64,000 bases of DNA from Vibrio methylphosphonaticus (GCF_023634655.1 NZ_JAMKMS010000002.1:124001-188000); one strand, 5' to 3'. Shown: positions 1-8,100, counted from the stretch's first letter. Translations and numbers: made by a program. The notes: generated from the sequence alone by a model not told the origin.

Positions 1-160
1 GAATGATCGCTTTTAAGTCCGTAACTGCTGCTTGCTTTGCCTCTCCGCTCTTTAAGGGTTCATCGTCATTGCCTCGAAAACCAAGCCAATAGATCGCACC
101 CGTAGTAGCGATAAGCACAATGATAATTGCAACAATCCAAAAAAATCTTTTCACATCCAT
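1..160 (-). CDS. Membrane-anchored protein, N-terminal 53 residues only
   Basis: A leftward reading frame begins at the ATG whose complement ends at 160 and runs off the window edge. The 53 visible residues start MDVKRFFWIVAIIIVLIATT, a short basic stretch followed by one hydrophobic segment (about residues 6-27) ending in a Trp/Leu/Gly boundary. A charged Asp/Glu/Lys-rich stretch follows. This is the pattern of a single-pass inner-membrane anchor with a periplasmic domain. The family cannot be named from this fragment; membrane-fusion or adaptor proteins often look like this, but that is a guess. Confidence 0.6.
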   Translation of the reverse strand, partial: MDVKRFFWIVAIIIVLIATTGAIYWLGFRGNDDEPLKSGEAKQAAVTDLKAII

Positions 161-546
161 CTCATCAAAAATTTAACTCTCTATTATATTACCGCTCAAA
201 TCAGGGCAAAGTTAATACGTAGTTTAGAACGAATATCACAGTCTCAACACAATAATCCATGCGGCAGGACAATATTATCTTGAAAAACAATCATTACAAA
301 TGATACAAACACAGGTCCCTTGTCATAGCGGTTAGATGTTTAGGCTTTGTAGCTATCATGTATCATCCTATTTGATTCGTAACCCATTAAATTACTTAGT
401 AATTACGAGCTATGTTATCGCCACTTATGCATTAACCAACGACTCTATTTTACTCATTAAGGCTTTACCATAACGCGTGAGTTATTTTCTCGCTACTGCG
501 ATAAAATCAACTAGTCTAAATAAAGATTAGCTACAAAGGAACGTCT
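161..546. other. Intergenic region between divergent genes, nothing recognised
   Basis: This 386-base AT-rich gap separates a leftward membrane protein from the rightward c-di-GMP gene pair, so it should hold promoters for both directions. A small inverted repeat, AATTACTTAGTAATT, lies near 391-405. No clear -35/-10 pair, operator, RNA gene or ORF with a ribosome site could be supported. Confidence 0.5.
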
Positions 547-729
547 GTGTCGAATACTTATAGCTGCACATCATTATTAGAACTGTACTCGACTACTAAG
601 CACATTAGTTTCTATGAAGTGTCTAATCGTCAACCGGTTAAAGGTACAACTGGCTATAATGTAAACAATGACGAAATTGAAAAGATCAAACAGCAACCAT
701 TCGCCGCTTTATTAGGCAAAGTGAATTAA
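547..729 (+). CDS. Small protein coupled to the downstream GGDEF/EAL gene
   Basis: A 60-residue soluble protein is read from a GTG at 547 with an AAAGGA ribosome site seven bases upstream. Its TAA shares one base with the ATG of the large c-di-GMP gene (TAATG), so the two are very likely translated together. The product is polar, without signal peptide or membrane segment, and ends in a hydrophobic FAALLG patch. No family is recognised. The tight coupling suggests a partner or modulator of the c-di-GMP enzyme, but that is inference from position only. Confidence 0.6.
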   Translation: MSNTYSCTSLLELYSTTKHISFYEVSNRQPVKGTTGYNVNNDEIEKIKQQPFAALLGKVN

Positions 730-2915
730 TGAGATTTAAACTTAAGCTTCAGGGCCAATACACGTTTGTCACTTTTATGCTAGCAGTCACTCTGATACTG
801 ATTAGCATGTCTATTCACGTTTGGTTATCTACAAAACAGTCAGAACAACTGCGCACTGAGCTATCTGCTCGTTACGAATTCGCCACTAAAAATCATTTGG
901 CACAAAACGCCCAGCGAATTTCGGACTATTTAGCCAATTTATTGGTAGAACCATTGCAACAATCCAATATGGCTCTAGTGAGCCAAGTGCTTTCACCTTT
1001 ACAAGCTTTACCGGAAATTCAGACCGTCTTAGTTCTAGACAAAACCGCGAACCCTATAGCGTCTGATAAAAACGTACCGATATCCCGCAGTGAATCCGCA
1101 GTCGCCCATGCGTACAATTTGGAACAAGATACATTCAAACAACATGTGGAAACGGTGTTTTCTCAACGCACAGCAGTAACAGAGTTTCAAAAAAACACCT
1201 TTACGCGTATTCAGCCTATCATCGTCGATGAAACGGTCATCGCAGCGCTTTATATCAGCATGACCACAGACAGCATTCATCATCATGTTGAAGCGTCGGA
1301 TACGGTCGTATCAACGATCAACGACAAGATAAATCAGCAGCTATCGGTTATCTTAATCGCTGTGTCTGCGGTTATGCTGATGTTTTCGGCCATTGCCGCC
1401 TCTATCATCTCAAAGCGTTGGAGCGCCCCTATTTCCAGCCTAACTCAACACACTAACGCCATTGGAAGAGGTGACTTCGGCTCGACAGAAGATATTGCCA
1501 CGATCGAACGTAATGATGAAATTGGCGAACTAAGCACAGCAATTCGCGTGATGGCAGCAAAATTAGAACAACGAACACAAAAAATCACTCACCTTGCTTA
1601 TCATGATGCTTTGACTGACTTACCAAACCGAACACAATTCATTCAACACCTACAAAATACGATTAAATCTTACCCTGCGACCTCTTTTTCGGTACTCTTT
1701 TTGGATCTCGATGAATTCAAAGTCGTGAACGATAATTATGGCCATGATAGTGGTGACTTTCTGCTCATCCGACTCGCTGAAAAGCTTACTCTTTGCGCGA
1801 AAGAACTAACCAATAACCATCCCCTGACGATGATTTCACGTATTGGTGGTGACGAATTTTTAATGCTCATTCCACACCTAAAATCAATACAGGATGTGGA
1901 TTCGGTGGTGCGCAAAATTTTCGTTGCGGTGCGGTCTCCTATTCTCATGGAAAACGAAGAGTTAGTCGTTGGCGGCAGTATTGGTGTTGCACGCTACCCA
2001 TATAACGGTAAATCAGCAGATGAACTAATAAAGCACGCCGACATTGCCATGTATCGCGCTAAGTCTGATGGTAAAAACACGCACAAACTGTTTACTCCCA
2101 AGATGTTCAAATCTGTGGTGCACAGAGCTAACATGGAGCGAGAATTACGCCGCTCGCTTGCGGATCTAAAGCAATTCGAACTGTGGTTCCAACCACTTGT
2201 TTGCTTAAAGACTGGAAAAACGGTTGGTGCAGAATCTCTCGTGCGCTGGAATCACCCTACAATCGGGCTCATTTCTCCGTTAGATTTCATTTCAATTGCA
2301 GAAGAAACCGCAATGATTCTTCCGCTTGGACAGTGGCTAATTGAAAGCCTATGCTTCCAAATTCAACAATGGATGCCTTATTTCGACAGTAACTTTCATG
2401 CCTCAATTAATATTTCGTCAAAACAGCTATATCGACAAAACCTTGTTGAAATGTTCGCCTTCTATATGGAAAAATATCAAGTTCCTCCGCATATCATCCG
2501 TATGGAAATAACGGAAAGCTTACTATTACAAGACGAAGACGAAGCTGAAAAATCTCTCAAAGCCATTCGGAAAAGTGGTATAGAGATTTGGCTAGATGAC
2601 TTCGGTACCGGTTACTCGTCGTTAAGCTACTTACGTCGCTTTACCGTTGACGGCATCAAAATTGATCAATCTTTCATCAAGGACATTACCACTGACGTTA
2701 AAGACCAGCAGTTGGTTCAGGCAATGATTGCAATGGCAAAAAACTTAGATCTATTGGTTGTTGCGGAGGGCATTGAAACACGAGAGCAGGCAAGAAAACT
2801 CGCCCAGTTTGGCTGTCAGATTGGACAAGGCTATTACTATGATCGTCCGATACCTGTCGATCAATTCGTCAATCGCTTAATCAACGAAAGTGAATCCAAC
2901 GTCATAAAGCTTTAA
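729..2915 (+). CDS. Membrane-bound GGDEF/EAL c-di-GMP enzyme with HAMP domain
   Basis: This 728-residue protein makes or breaks cyclic di-GMP at the inner membrane. In order it has a first membrane segment (about 11-32), a periplasmic sensor region of about 170 residues, a second membrane segment (about 205-228), a HAMP linker, a GGDEF domain and an EAL domain. The cyclase signature is intact (SRIGGDEF, Gly-Gly from residue 373). The phosphodiesterase domain has E-S-L at 502-504 in place of the usual E-A-L, with the following LVRW, the DDFGTGYSS loop and the EGIET segment all present, so phosphodiesterase activity is likely. Both activities look possible; which dominates cannot be read from sequence. 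It begins one base inside the stop of the small upstream gene. The ligand of the periplasmic sensor is unknown. Confidence 0.93.
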   Translation: MRFKLKLQGQYTFVTFMLAVTLILISMSIHVWLSTKQSEQLRTELSARYEFATKNHLAQNAQRISDYLANLLVEPLQQSNMALVSQVLSPLQALPEIQTVLVLDKTANPIASDKNVPISRSESAVAHAYNLEQDTFKQHVETVFSQRTAVTEFQKNTFTRIQPIIVDETVIAALYISMTTDSIHHHVEASDTVVSTINDKINQQLSVILIAVSAVMLMFSAIAASIISKRWSAPISSLTQHTNAIGRGDFGSTEDIATIERNDEIGELSTAIRVMAAKLEQRTQKITHLAYHDALTDLPNRTQFIQHLQNTIKSYPATSFSVLFLDLDEFKVVNDNYGHDSGDFLLIRLAEKLTLCAKELTNNHPLTMISRIGGDEFLMLIPHLKSIQDVDSVVRKIFVAVRSPILMENEELVVGGSIGVARYPYNGKSADELIKHADIAMYRAKSDGKNTHKLFTPKMFKSVVHRANMERELRRSLADLKQFELWFQPLVCLKTGKTVGAESLVRWNHPTIGLISPLDFISIAEETAMILPLGQWLIESLCFQIQQWMPYFDSNFHASINISSKQLYRQNLVEMFAFYMEKYQVPPHIIRMEITESLLLQDEDEAEKSLKAIRKSGIEIWLDDFGTGYSSLSYLRRFTVDGIKIDQSFIKDITTDVKDQQLVQAMIAMAKNLDLLVVAEGIETREQARKLAQFGCQIGQGYYYDRPIPVDQFVNRLINESESNVIKL

Positions 2916-2935
2916 GCCCAGCCCCAGTGCTTTCA

Positions 2936-2964
2936 AGCAAATTCGTCATACTGACGAATTTGCT
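2936..2964. terminator. Perfect 13-bp hairpin between convergent genes
   Basis: The arms AGCAAATTCGTCA and TGACGAATTTGCT pair perfectly around a TAC loop, 21 bases after the c-di-GMP gene stop and about 75 bases beyond the leftward GGGtGRT gene stop. There is no long T-run on either side, so it may be a weak bidirectional terminator or an mRNA 3'-end protector. Confidence 0.5.
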
Positions 2965-3039
2965 ACTAAACAGAGACTAACTATAACGCTTCCATCACTT
3001 CGCAATCAAACATACAAATACATAACGGCGCTTGCCGTA

Positions 3040-4014
3040 TTAACGATTGAGTCGCATATCGACTTCAACCGCAAGAGCGACCGATGCTCCTACCATAGGG
3101 TTATTTCCCATACCAATAAAACCCATCATAGCGACGTGTGCGGGTACTGATGAGCTACCTGCAAATTGTGCATCCGCATGCATTCGTCCCATCGTATCAG
3201 TCATACCATAACTTGCTGGGCCTGCCGCGACGTTATCTGGGTGTAGTGTACGACCAGTACCACCACCCGATGCAACTGAAAAATAGGGGTTACCTTGAGC
3301 CAACCGTTCTGATTTATATATTCCCGCAACCGGGTGCTGGAATCGCGTTGGATTCGTTGAATTGCCTGTAATACTCACGTCTACACCTGCCGCATGCATA
3401 ATAGCCACACCTTCACGAACATCGTCAGCGCCGTAGCATAAAATCTCTCCACGCTCCCCTTTTGAAAAACGTTTACGGCTCACCTCTGCTAACTCGCCCG
3501 TCGTATAGTCAAACTGAGTACGTACGTAAGTAAAACCGTTGATGCGAGAGATCAAGTACGCTGCATCTTTTCCTAAACCATTGAGGATCACTCGTAACGG
3601 GGTTTGACGTGATTTATTGGCATTCAACGCTATTTTTATCGCACCTTCAGCCGCGGCAAACGATTCATGCCCCGCCAGAAAAGCAAAACATTGTGTGTCA
3701 TCATTTAATAAGCGAGCAGCCAACGCACCATGGCCCAACCCAACTAATCTTTGCTCAGCGACACTGCCCGGTTTACAGAAAGCCTGTAAACCTTCGCCAA
3801 TTATCGTTGCCGCGCTCGCGGCACTATTTGCCTGTCTATAAATGGCTAACGCTGTGCCTAACGTATAGGCTTCACAGGCGTTATCAAAAGCGATTGGCTG
3901 CGTGTCTAATACCAATTTTTTGGGATCAATCTGTCTTTCAAGACAGTACTGGTACGCCTCATCAGTCGAGGTAAGATTCATTTCAGTTAGTAGCATTTGT
4001 TTAGTAGTAGTCAT
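3040..4014 (-). CDS. GGGtGRT-family protein
   Basis: This 324-residue protein belongs to the family named for its conserved GGGtGRT motif, here GGGTGRT at residues 250-256 (ASGGGTGRTLHPDN). Other conserved-looking stretches are GLGHGALAARLLN, ITGNSTNPTRFQHPVAG and the Gly/Met-rich C-terminus (GFIGMGNNPMVGASVALAV). It has no signal peptide or membrane helix and should be cytoplasmic. The biochemical role of the family is, to my knowledge, not established. Its gene commonly travels with an iron-sulfur scaffold gene, as here: the scaffold gene lies 15 bases upstream on the same strand, and both lie behind a fluoride riboswitch. A role in cofactor or metal homeostasis under fluoride stress is inference from this context. 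Confidence 0.85.
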   Translation of the reverse strand: MTTTKQMLLTEMNLTSTDEAYQYCLERQIDPKKLVLDTQPIAFDNACEAYTLGTALAIYRQANSAASAATIIGEGLQAFCKPGSVAEQRLVGLGHGALAARLLNDDTQCFAFLAGHESFAAAEGAIKIALNANKSRQTPLRVILNGLGKDAAYLISRINGFTYVRTQFDYTTGELAEVSRKRFSKGERGEILCYGADDVREGVAIMHAAGVDVSITGNSTNPTRFQHPVAGIYKSERLAQGNPYFSVASGGGTGRTLHPDNVAAGPASYGMTDTMGRMHADAQFAGSSSVPAHVAMMGFIGMGNNPMVGASVALAVEVDMRLNR

Positions 4015-4029
4015 AATAGTGTCCTCAAT

Positions 4030-4722
4030 TTAGTCTTGACGTGGGTTAACAGTTGTCGTGGCTTCATCGAAGCGTCCATACGTCCCCTTCGCTGACTTCA
4101 TTGCCTGATCTCCAGAGGAACCGCTGTTAACCTCAGCCATCATCTTTCCTAAATTGAGATACTCATAACCTATAATTTCGCCGTTTTCATCTAATGCAAG
4201 GGTGGTCACATAGCCTTCCGCCACCTCCATGTAACGAGGTCCTTTAAGTGATGTTGAATAGCTGGTGCCCACTTGACTGCGTTGTGTTTTACCTAGGTCT
4301 TCCAACGCGGCACCAATCTCTAGTCCATCTAACGAAAATGCAGATTGCGTGCGCCCATAGGCAAACTGTAAAAATATCTCCCTCATTGCAACGTTAATTG
4401 CGTCACAAACAAGATCCGTATTCATCGCTTCTAGAAGAGTTTTACCTGTGAGGATTTCTGACGCCATTGCGGCAGAATGCGTCATGCCTGAACAGCCTAT
4501 TGTTTCAATAAGCACTTCTTGGATAATGCCTTTTTTGACATTGAGGGTAAGTTTTGCAGCGCCTTGTTGCGGAGCACAAGCCCCGACACCGTGGCTAAGC
4601 CCAGAGATCGCGATCACCTCTTTTGGGTTTACCCAACGCCCTTCGACAGGAATCGGTGCTGAAGCATGAAGATCGCCCCGTTGGATCGGGCACATTGATT
4701 GGATTTCTTGAGCATATTGCAT
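4030..4722 (-). CDS. Iron-sulfur cluster assembly scaffold protein, NifU/IscU-like, GGGtGRT partner
   Basis: A 230-residue protein with an IscU/NifU-N-like core. The segment KLTLNVKKGIIQEV followed by ETIGCSGMTHSAAMASE matches the scaffold family pattern around a cluster-ligand cysteine. Cysteines sit at residues 11, 49, 77 and 106; C49 (GACAPQQG) and C77 (IGCSG) align best with the first two scaffold cysteines. The region beyond about residue 130 extends past the usual IscU length of about 130 and is particular to this subgroup. I chose the ATG at 4722 because AAGGAAAA lies seven bases upstream; a TTG at 4740 is in frame but lacks a ribosome site. It is the first gene after the fluoride riboswitch and is followed after 15 bases by the GGGtGRT gene. 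Confidence 0.85.
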   Translation of the reverse strand: MQYAQEIQSMCPIQRGDLHASAPIPVEGRWVNPKEVIAISGLSHGVGACAPQQGAAKLTLNVKKGIIQEVLIETIGCSGMTHSAAMASEILTGKTLLEAMNTDLVCDAINVAMREIFLQFAYGRTQSAFSLDGLEIGAALEDLGKTQRSQVGTSYSTSLKGPRYMEVAEGYVTTLALDENGEIIGYEYLNLGKMMAEVNSGSSGDQAMKSAKGTYGRFDEATTTVNPRQD

Positions 4723-4725
4723 GAT

Positions 4726-4747
4726 GTTTTCCTTGATCAAGGAAAAC
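4726..4747 (-). promoter_or_regulatory. Perfect palindrome containing the scaffold gene's ribosome site
   Basis: Twenty-two bases form a perfect palindrome: GTTTTCCTT, GATC, AAGGAAAAC. As RNA it gives a nine-pair stem with a GAUC loop that buries the AAGGAAAA Shine-Dalgarno sequence of the scaffold gene three bases before its ATG. It lies just after the riboswitch terminator, so it could act as a translational gate on read-through transcripts, or it could be a DNA operator. Confidence 0.6.
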
Positions 4748-4758
4748 AGGGGCTAGGG

Positions 4759-4831
4759 AAAAAACACCACTACAGTTCGCAACCTATCACTAGATTGGCT
4801 AAACAGAACCACCTGTTTTCAAAAACTGTAG
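4759..4831 (-). terminator. Rho-independent terminator of the fluoride riboswitch expression platform
   Basis: On the transcribed (minus) strand the arms CTACAGTT (4824-4831) and AACTGTAG (4770-4777) pair, followed by TGGTG and six T's (4759-4764). Two smaller hairpins fit inside the loop: AAACAG/CTGTTT, and CAATCTA/TAGGTTG around GTGA. The 5' arm begins with the CUAC that ends the aptamer core, so terminator and aptamer are mutually exclusive. This is the layout of a switch that allows transcription when ligand is bound. Confidence 0.75.
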
Positions 4832-4878
4832 GAGTCATCAGCCGAACGGCGGTTAAGTAGGTGGAACCCCATCACCTG
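4825..4878 (-). promoter_or_regulatory. Fluoride riboswitch (crcB motif) aptamer
   Basis: Read on the minus strand, the segment shows the ordered conserved parts of the crcB-motif fluoride aptamer: AGGTG paired with CACCT around the loop ATGGGGTTC, then the joining segment ending AACC, a short GCC/GGC hairpin with a GTTC loop, then TGATGACTCCTAC. The GATGGGG loop can pair with the ACTCC near the 3' end, forming the pseudoknot of the known aptamer. The spacing agrees with remembered Bacillus and Thermotoga examples. It stands about 100 bases before the iron-sulfur scaffold gene and directly before a terminator. Recognition is by eye; a covariance-model search would settle it. Confidence 0.88.
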
Positions 4879-5195
4879 ATGCAAATAGTAGATCAAAATC
4901 ACACTTTTATGCAACACACTTTTCAATAACCATTTTTCATATTAATAGGTCCATTAATACTCATTAAAGAATAACTATAACGGTATCTTTCGTTACAAAC
5001 TGCAGACATTAATAACATCAATGGTAAGATATAGTGATGTCAGAATATCGATAAATAATGATATTTTTGCCATTTATCAGCAAGTAAGCGTTGCTGAATT
5101 GCCAACTGCTCTTTAGTATTACCCCTTTTAGTTTAAATTTGTTAACAATTTAAAGTGGTCGCATTCTCACAAGGCTGCTTTGAAGGAGAAGAAAA

Positions 5196-6914
5196 GTGTC
5201 GATAACACCATCAAGCCAGCAGACCAATGCTACCCATTGGAAAGTATGTTTGTTGCTTGCCATAGTCGCGGTCGTATTCAGTGGATTATTTGACCACGAT
5301 GTCTGGACACCAGATGAACCGCGCGTGGCAGCGATTATTCACAGCATGTACTTAACTGGGGATTACATTATTCCTCAATTTGCTGGCATTTCTTTTGTTG
5401 AAAAACCGCCAGTTTTCTTCATCATGTCCACGTTGCTTATGCAAGTTACTGGTCTCGATGCGATCTTGGCAGGACGGTTAGCACTTGCGCTACTATGTTT
5501 AGGCTCACTCGCTGCCACGTATCGCATTGCGTTTCTTTTCAAGGGTGAAAACTTCGCCTGGACGGCGCTTGCGGTTTTGGGCACGTTGGAAGGGTTTGTT
5601 CTCAACTTTCACTGGCTACGCGTAGATGCTGCGCTCATGTTCACCACCATTGCTGCGGTATGGGCATTTTCTGAAGCCTATTTGCGTCAAAAGCTCGGCT
5701 ATTTAATTATTGCAGGGGCGTTCACTGGTCTGGCATTTTTAAGCAAAGGTCCTGTCGCAATTGTATTATGTATCGGATTAGCCTGGGTCCCATTAGTGCT
5801 TAGAGCACTCTCGTTGCGTAAGCAGTTTCCTGATGAATCCGCTTCTATGAGTCGATTTGTGGTTATGCATATTGTCGGTATCGCCGTCATGTGCCTCGTT
5901 GCTGCTAGTTGGATCTACCCATTTTACAAAACGGCATCACCAGAACTGTGGAAAGCATGGTTTTGGGATAACCAAGTAGGCCGTTTAACCGGAGAAGCGA
6001 CAAATAAGCTTGGTCATAATCATTCAGGGAAACCGTTCTATTATATCAAGGGCGTGATGGAGTACGGCGCACCATGGACACCGTTGTTGATTCTTTGGCT
6101 TGGGCATTTTTTCTATAAGCTTCGCCAACCTAAACAGCTTAACTGGATTGATGGTTTTTTGATCTTCTGGTTCACCCTAGCAATCTTCGTGTTGTCTTAC
6201 TCAGTGACAAAACGCTCTATGTATTTAGCGCCATTAATGCCTCTTTTTGCGCTTATTATTGCGGACGCACTGCAAACTTTCGCTGGTAAATGGTTAGATT
6301 GGTACCGACGCGGCTGGCTGGCACTGATGTCGTTTGTATTGGTCGCTTTTGCTGTGGTGCCTCTTTGGGCAGGTCTACTTCCTGAGCATAAAATCCCGCC
6401 AGCACTAATGGCATGGTTAACCTCTTGGCACTGGATAGCTCTACTTCCACTTGCTGCCATTGTGCTAATGATTGTCGTTGAACGTAAGCCGTGGCCTCAA
6501 TGGAGTAAGCTTGCCATCATCACTGCGTTATTCTTTTCTAGTGCCTTTACTTACCTATTTCCGGCCGTTGATATTGCTAAAGATATGAAGCCTGATTTAC
6601 AAGCATTTGTGAATCAAATTCCGGAAGAGAAAAGAGATCGTACCGCTAGTCTGCGTTTCTCGGAAACAATGACATCCATCTTCTTCCTCTATCACGATTG
6701 GGCCGTTCCTCAAGTGGATCTATCTCGAGCGCAAGATATCCTTGACGGGGTTGACCCAGATTATGATTATATTCTTTTAGACCGCAGTAATTCGATTACT
6801 GAAATTCGAAAATTTACTGGTCTACGTGATAATACTCAATTTACGATTCTTGCTAAAGGCACCCCAAGAAGTGATAAAGTCAACGATGCTGTGTTTTGGC
6901 TATCTGCTGACTAA
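5196..6914 (+). CDS. ArnT-like membrane glycosyltransferase (PMT/GT39 superfamily)
   Basis: A 572-residue polytopic inner-membrane protein of the C-type glycosyltransferase group that moves a sugar from a polyprenyl-phosphate donor to an acceptor facing the periplasm. The first periplasmic loop carries the family's acidic signature, LFDHDVWTPDEPRVA (D33, D35, D40, E41), right after the first membrane segment. About ten further hydrophobic segments follow, with a soluble C-terminal part from about residue 465. It resembles ArnT and related DUF-annotated transferases, but there is no arn operon here, so the sugar and acceptor are unknown. The start is GTG at 5196 with AAGGAG nine bases upstream. 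It is monocistronic, with a terminator 33 bases after the stop. Confidence 0.85.
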   Translation: MSITPSSQQTNATHWKVCLLLAIVAVVFSGLFDHDVWTPDEPRVAAIIHSMYLTGDYIIPQFAGISFVEKPPVFFIMSTLLMQVTGLDAILAGRLALALLCLGSLAATYRIAFLFKGENFAWTALAVLGTLEGFVLNFHWLRVDAALMFTTIAAVWAFSEAYLRQKLGYLIIAGAFTGLAFLSKGPVAIVLCIGLAWVPLVLRALSLRKQFPDESASMSRFVVMHIVGIAVMCLVAASWIYPFYKTASPELWKAWFWDNQVGRLTGEATNKLGHNHSGKPFYYIKGVMEYGAPWTPLLILWLGHFFYKLRQPKQLNWIDGFLIFWFTLAIFVLSYSVTKRSMYLAPLMPLFALIIADALQTFAGKWLDWYRRGWLALMSFVLVAFAVVPLWAGLLPEHKIPPALMAWLTSWHWIALLPLAAIVLMIVVERKPWPQWSKLAIITALFFSSAFTYLFPAVDIAKDMKPDLQAFVNQIPEEKRDRTASLRFSETMTSIFFLYHDWAVPQVDLSRAQDILDGVDPDYDYILLDRSNSITEIRKFTGLRDNTQFTILAKGTPRSDKVNDAVFWLSAD

Positions 6915-6947
6915 TTCGCAGCTGAATTGCGAAAAGCTTTAAATTGA

Positions 6948-6970
6948 ACGAGCGGAGACGCTCGTTTTTT
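6948..6970 (+). terminator. Rho-independent terminator of the glycosyltransferase gene
   Basis: ACGAGCG and CGCTCGT form a seven-pair GC-rich stem around GAGA, followed by six T's. Confidence 0.9.
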
Positions 6971-7110
6971 ATCCTTCCCTCCTCGACCTATGTTTCTAAT
7001 AAGGCACATCTATGTGCTATAGATCTCATTCTTTGTGATTGCGCAACCTATTGCGTCGCTTAGCAATTTGTAACGTTAAATTTTGATGAACAACGTTAAT
7101 GAACAACCCT

Positions 7111-7131
7111 ATGTTTTATAGGATAAAACAT
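7111..7131. repeat. Inverted repeat in the region upstream of the 59-residue ORF
   Basis: ATGTTTTAT and ATAAAACAT pair perfectly around AGG, inside the 444-base gap between the glycosyltransferase and a small gene at 7359. It has the size of a repressor operator. No promoter elements could be placed with confidence around it, and the rest of the gap shows nothing else recognisable. Confidence 0.4.
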
Positions 7132-7358
7132 CCATTTTCACATTTAACAATCCAAGTAAGTAATGCTCTCCGGCCATCTATATCATCTTTCGATTTGATT
7201 CGGCATTCGCAAACGATTAACATGCTCGGCGGGAAATTGGCTTACCCATAAAAACTATAACGATAAAGATTCATTGGTGTTTGAGTCGTTGCTATCTAAT
7301 AAAGCAATACTCATTGTTCCAACATTAATACAAACAACATTAGAGGCTGACTACTTAC

Positions 7359-7538
7359 ATGTTTGACGAAAAAACGTTTCAATTGATGCAAAGTACGCTC
7401 ATTGGAAAGGTTAAAAATATCGATATGATCCCTTGTTGTAGCAAAGAGTCACTTATAGAAGCGCTAAACAGTGCCGCGTCTATCAATGACCTGATCGGCA
7501 TCAATAAAGCGATTCTCAGGCTAATTAGCAAAGCTTAG
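7359..7538 (+). CDS. Small hypothetical protein, 59 residues
   Basis: An ATG at 7359 opens 59 codons ending at TAG 7536-7538, with AGAGG twelve bases upstream. The product starts MFDEKTFQLMQSTLIGKVKN and contains a Cys-Cys pair (IPCCSKES). It is predicted mostly helical, with an amphipathic second half (about residues 30-58). It has no signal peptide or membrane helix. A strong terminator follows about 90 bases later, which supports a real transcription unit. No family is recognised. Confidence 0.5.
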   Translation: MFDEKTFQLMQSTLIGKVKNIDMIPCCSKESLIEALNSAASINDLIGINKAILRLISKA

Positions 7539-7620
7539 ATGCTAATTAAGTAAGCAGTGTCACGTCAGACTAATGACGGCATCGTTTTCGATACGAGTCT
7601 GGCTTATCCACGACATTGCT

Positions 7621-7662
7621 AAAAAAAGGCGTCAACGATAGCAATCGTTAACGCCTTTTTTT
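7621..7662. terminator. Bidirectional terminator
   Basis: A seven-A run, the stem GGCGTCAACGA / TCGTTAACGCC with a single mismatch around a short loop, then a seven-T run. It can stop transcription from the small gene on the left and from the leftward membrane-protein gene on the right. Confidence 0.88.
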
Positions 7663-7702
7663 GTATTCCGTAGTTGTTGCTCATTCGTTGGCAAATTTTT
7701 GA

Positions 7703-7753
7703 TACTTACCGTGACACTATACTTACCGTGACACCACACTTGTCATGACACTA
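7703..7753. repeat. Three degenerate 17-bp tandem repeats
   Basis: Three adjoining 17-base units read TACTTACCGTGACACTA, TACTTACCGTGACACCA and CACTTGTCATGACACTA. The third unit runs into the stop codon of the leftward 80-residue gene. The units decay from left to right. No function is evident. Confidence 0.8.
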
Positions 7754-7993
7754 TGAACCTTGACGACGACGCTGACTTTTAAATTTTCGCCCTAGATAAA
7801 CAACACCAATCAATAGTGCAATGTAGTAAAACCCTTCACTAATGTACTGCCCAAGCTCATCTATACTTGGCATGGTCACATCACCTAGGCTAAGTTCGCT
7901 CAGTAATGACAACACCTGCTCAGATTTGCCTGAATCAAATATCATCCAAACTGTAATAGCAATACACGCTAATAAAAATATCCCGCTTCTCAT
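7751..7993 (-). CDS. Small membrane protein with two predicted helices
   Basis: This 80-residue protein has hydrophobic helices at about residues 3-19 and 52-68, separated by an acidic stretch, and ends in a strongly basic tail (KFKSQRRRQ). That tail should face the cytoplasm. The gene is alone, with a bidirectional terminator about 90 bases downstream. No family is recognised. The start is the first ATG in frame; no strong ribosome site was found. Confidence 0.5.
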   Translation of the reverse strand: MRSGIFLLACIAITVWMIFDSGKSEQVLSLLSELSLGDVTMPSIDELGQYISEGFYYIALLIGVVYLGRKFKSQRRRQGS

Positions 7994-8100
7994 GTCGTTA
8001 AACCTATATTACTTGGGTGTGTTTGATTGTATAACCAACACGTCCCGATCATGCTAACTTCTACTTGCAACCTACCAAGTCCAGCCAACGATTTCAGTGA

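Noticed and set aside
3138..3974. Several ORFs of 74-121 residues opposite the GGGtGRT gene
   Set aside because: Shadows of a well-supported gene on the other strand, with no ribosome sites or family match.
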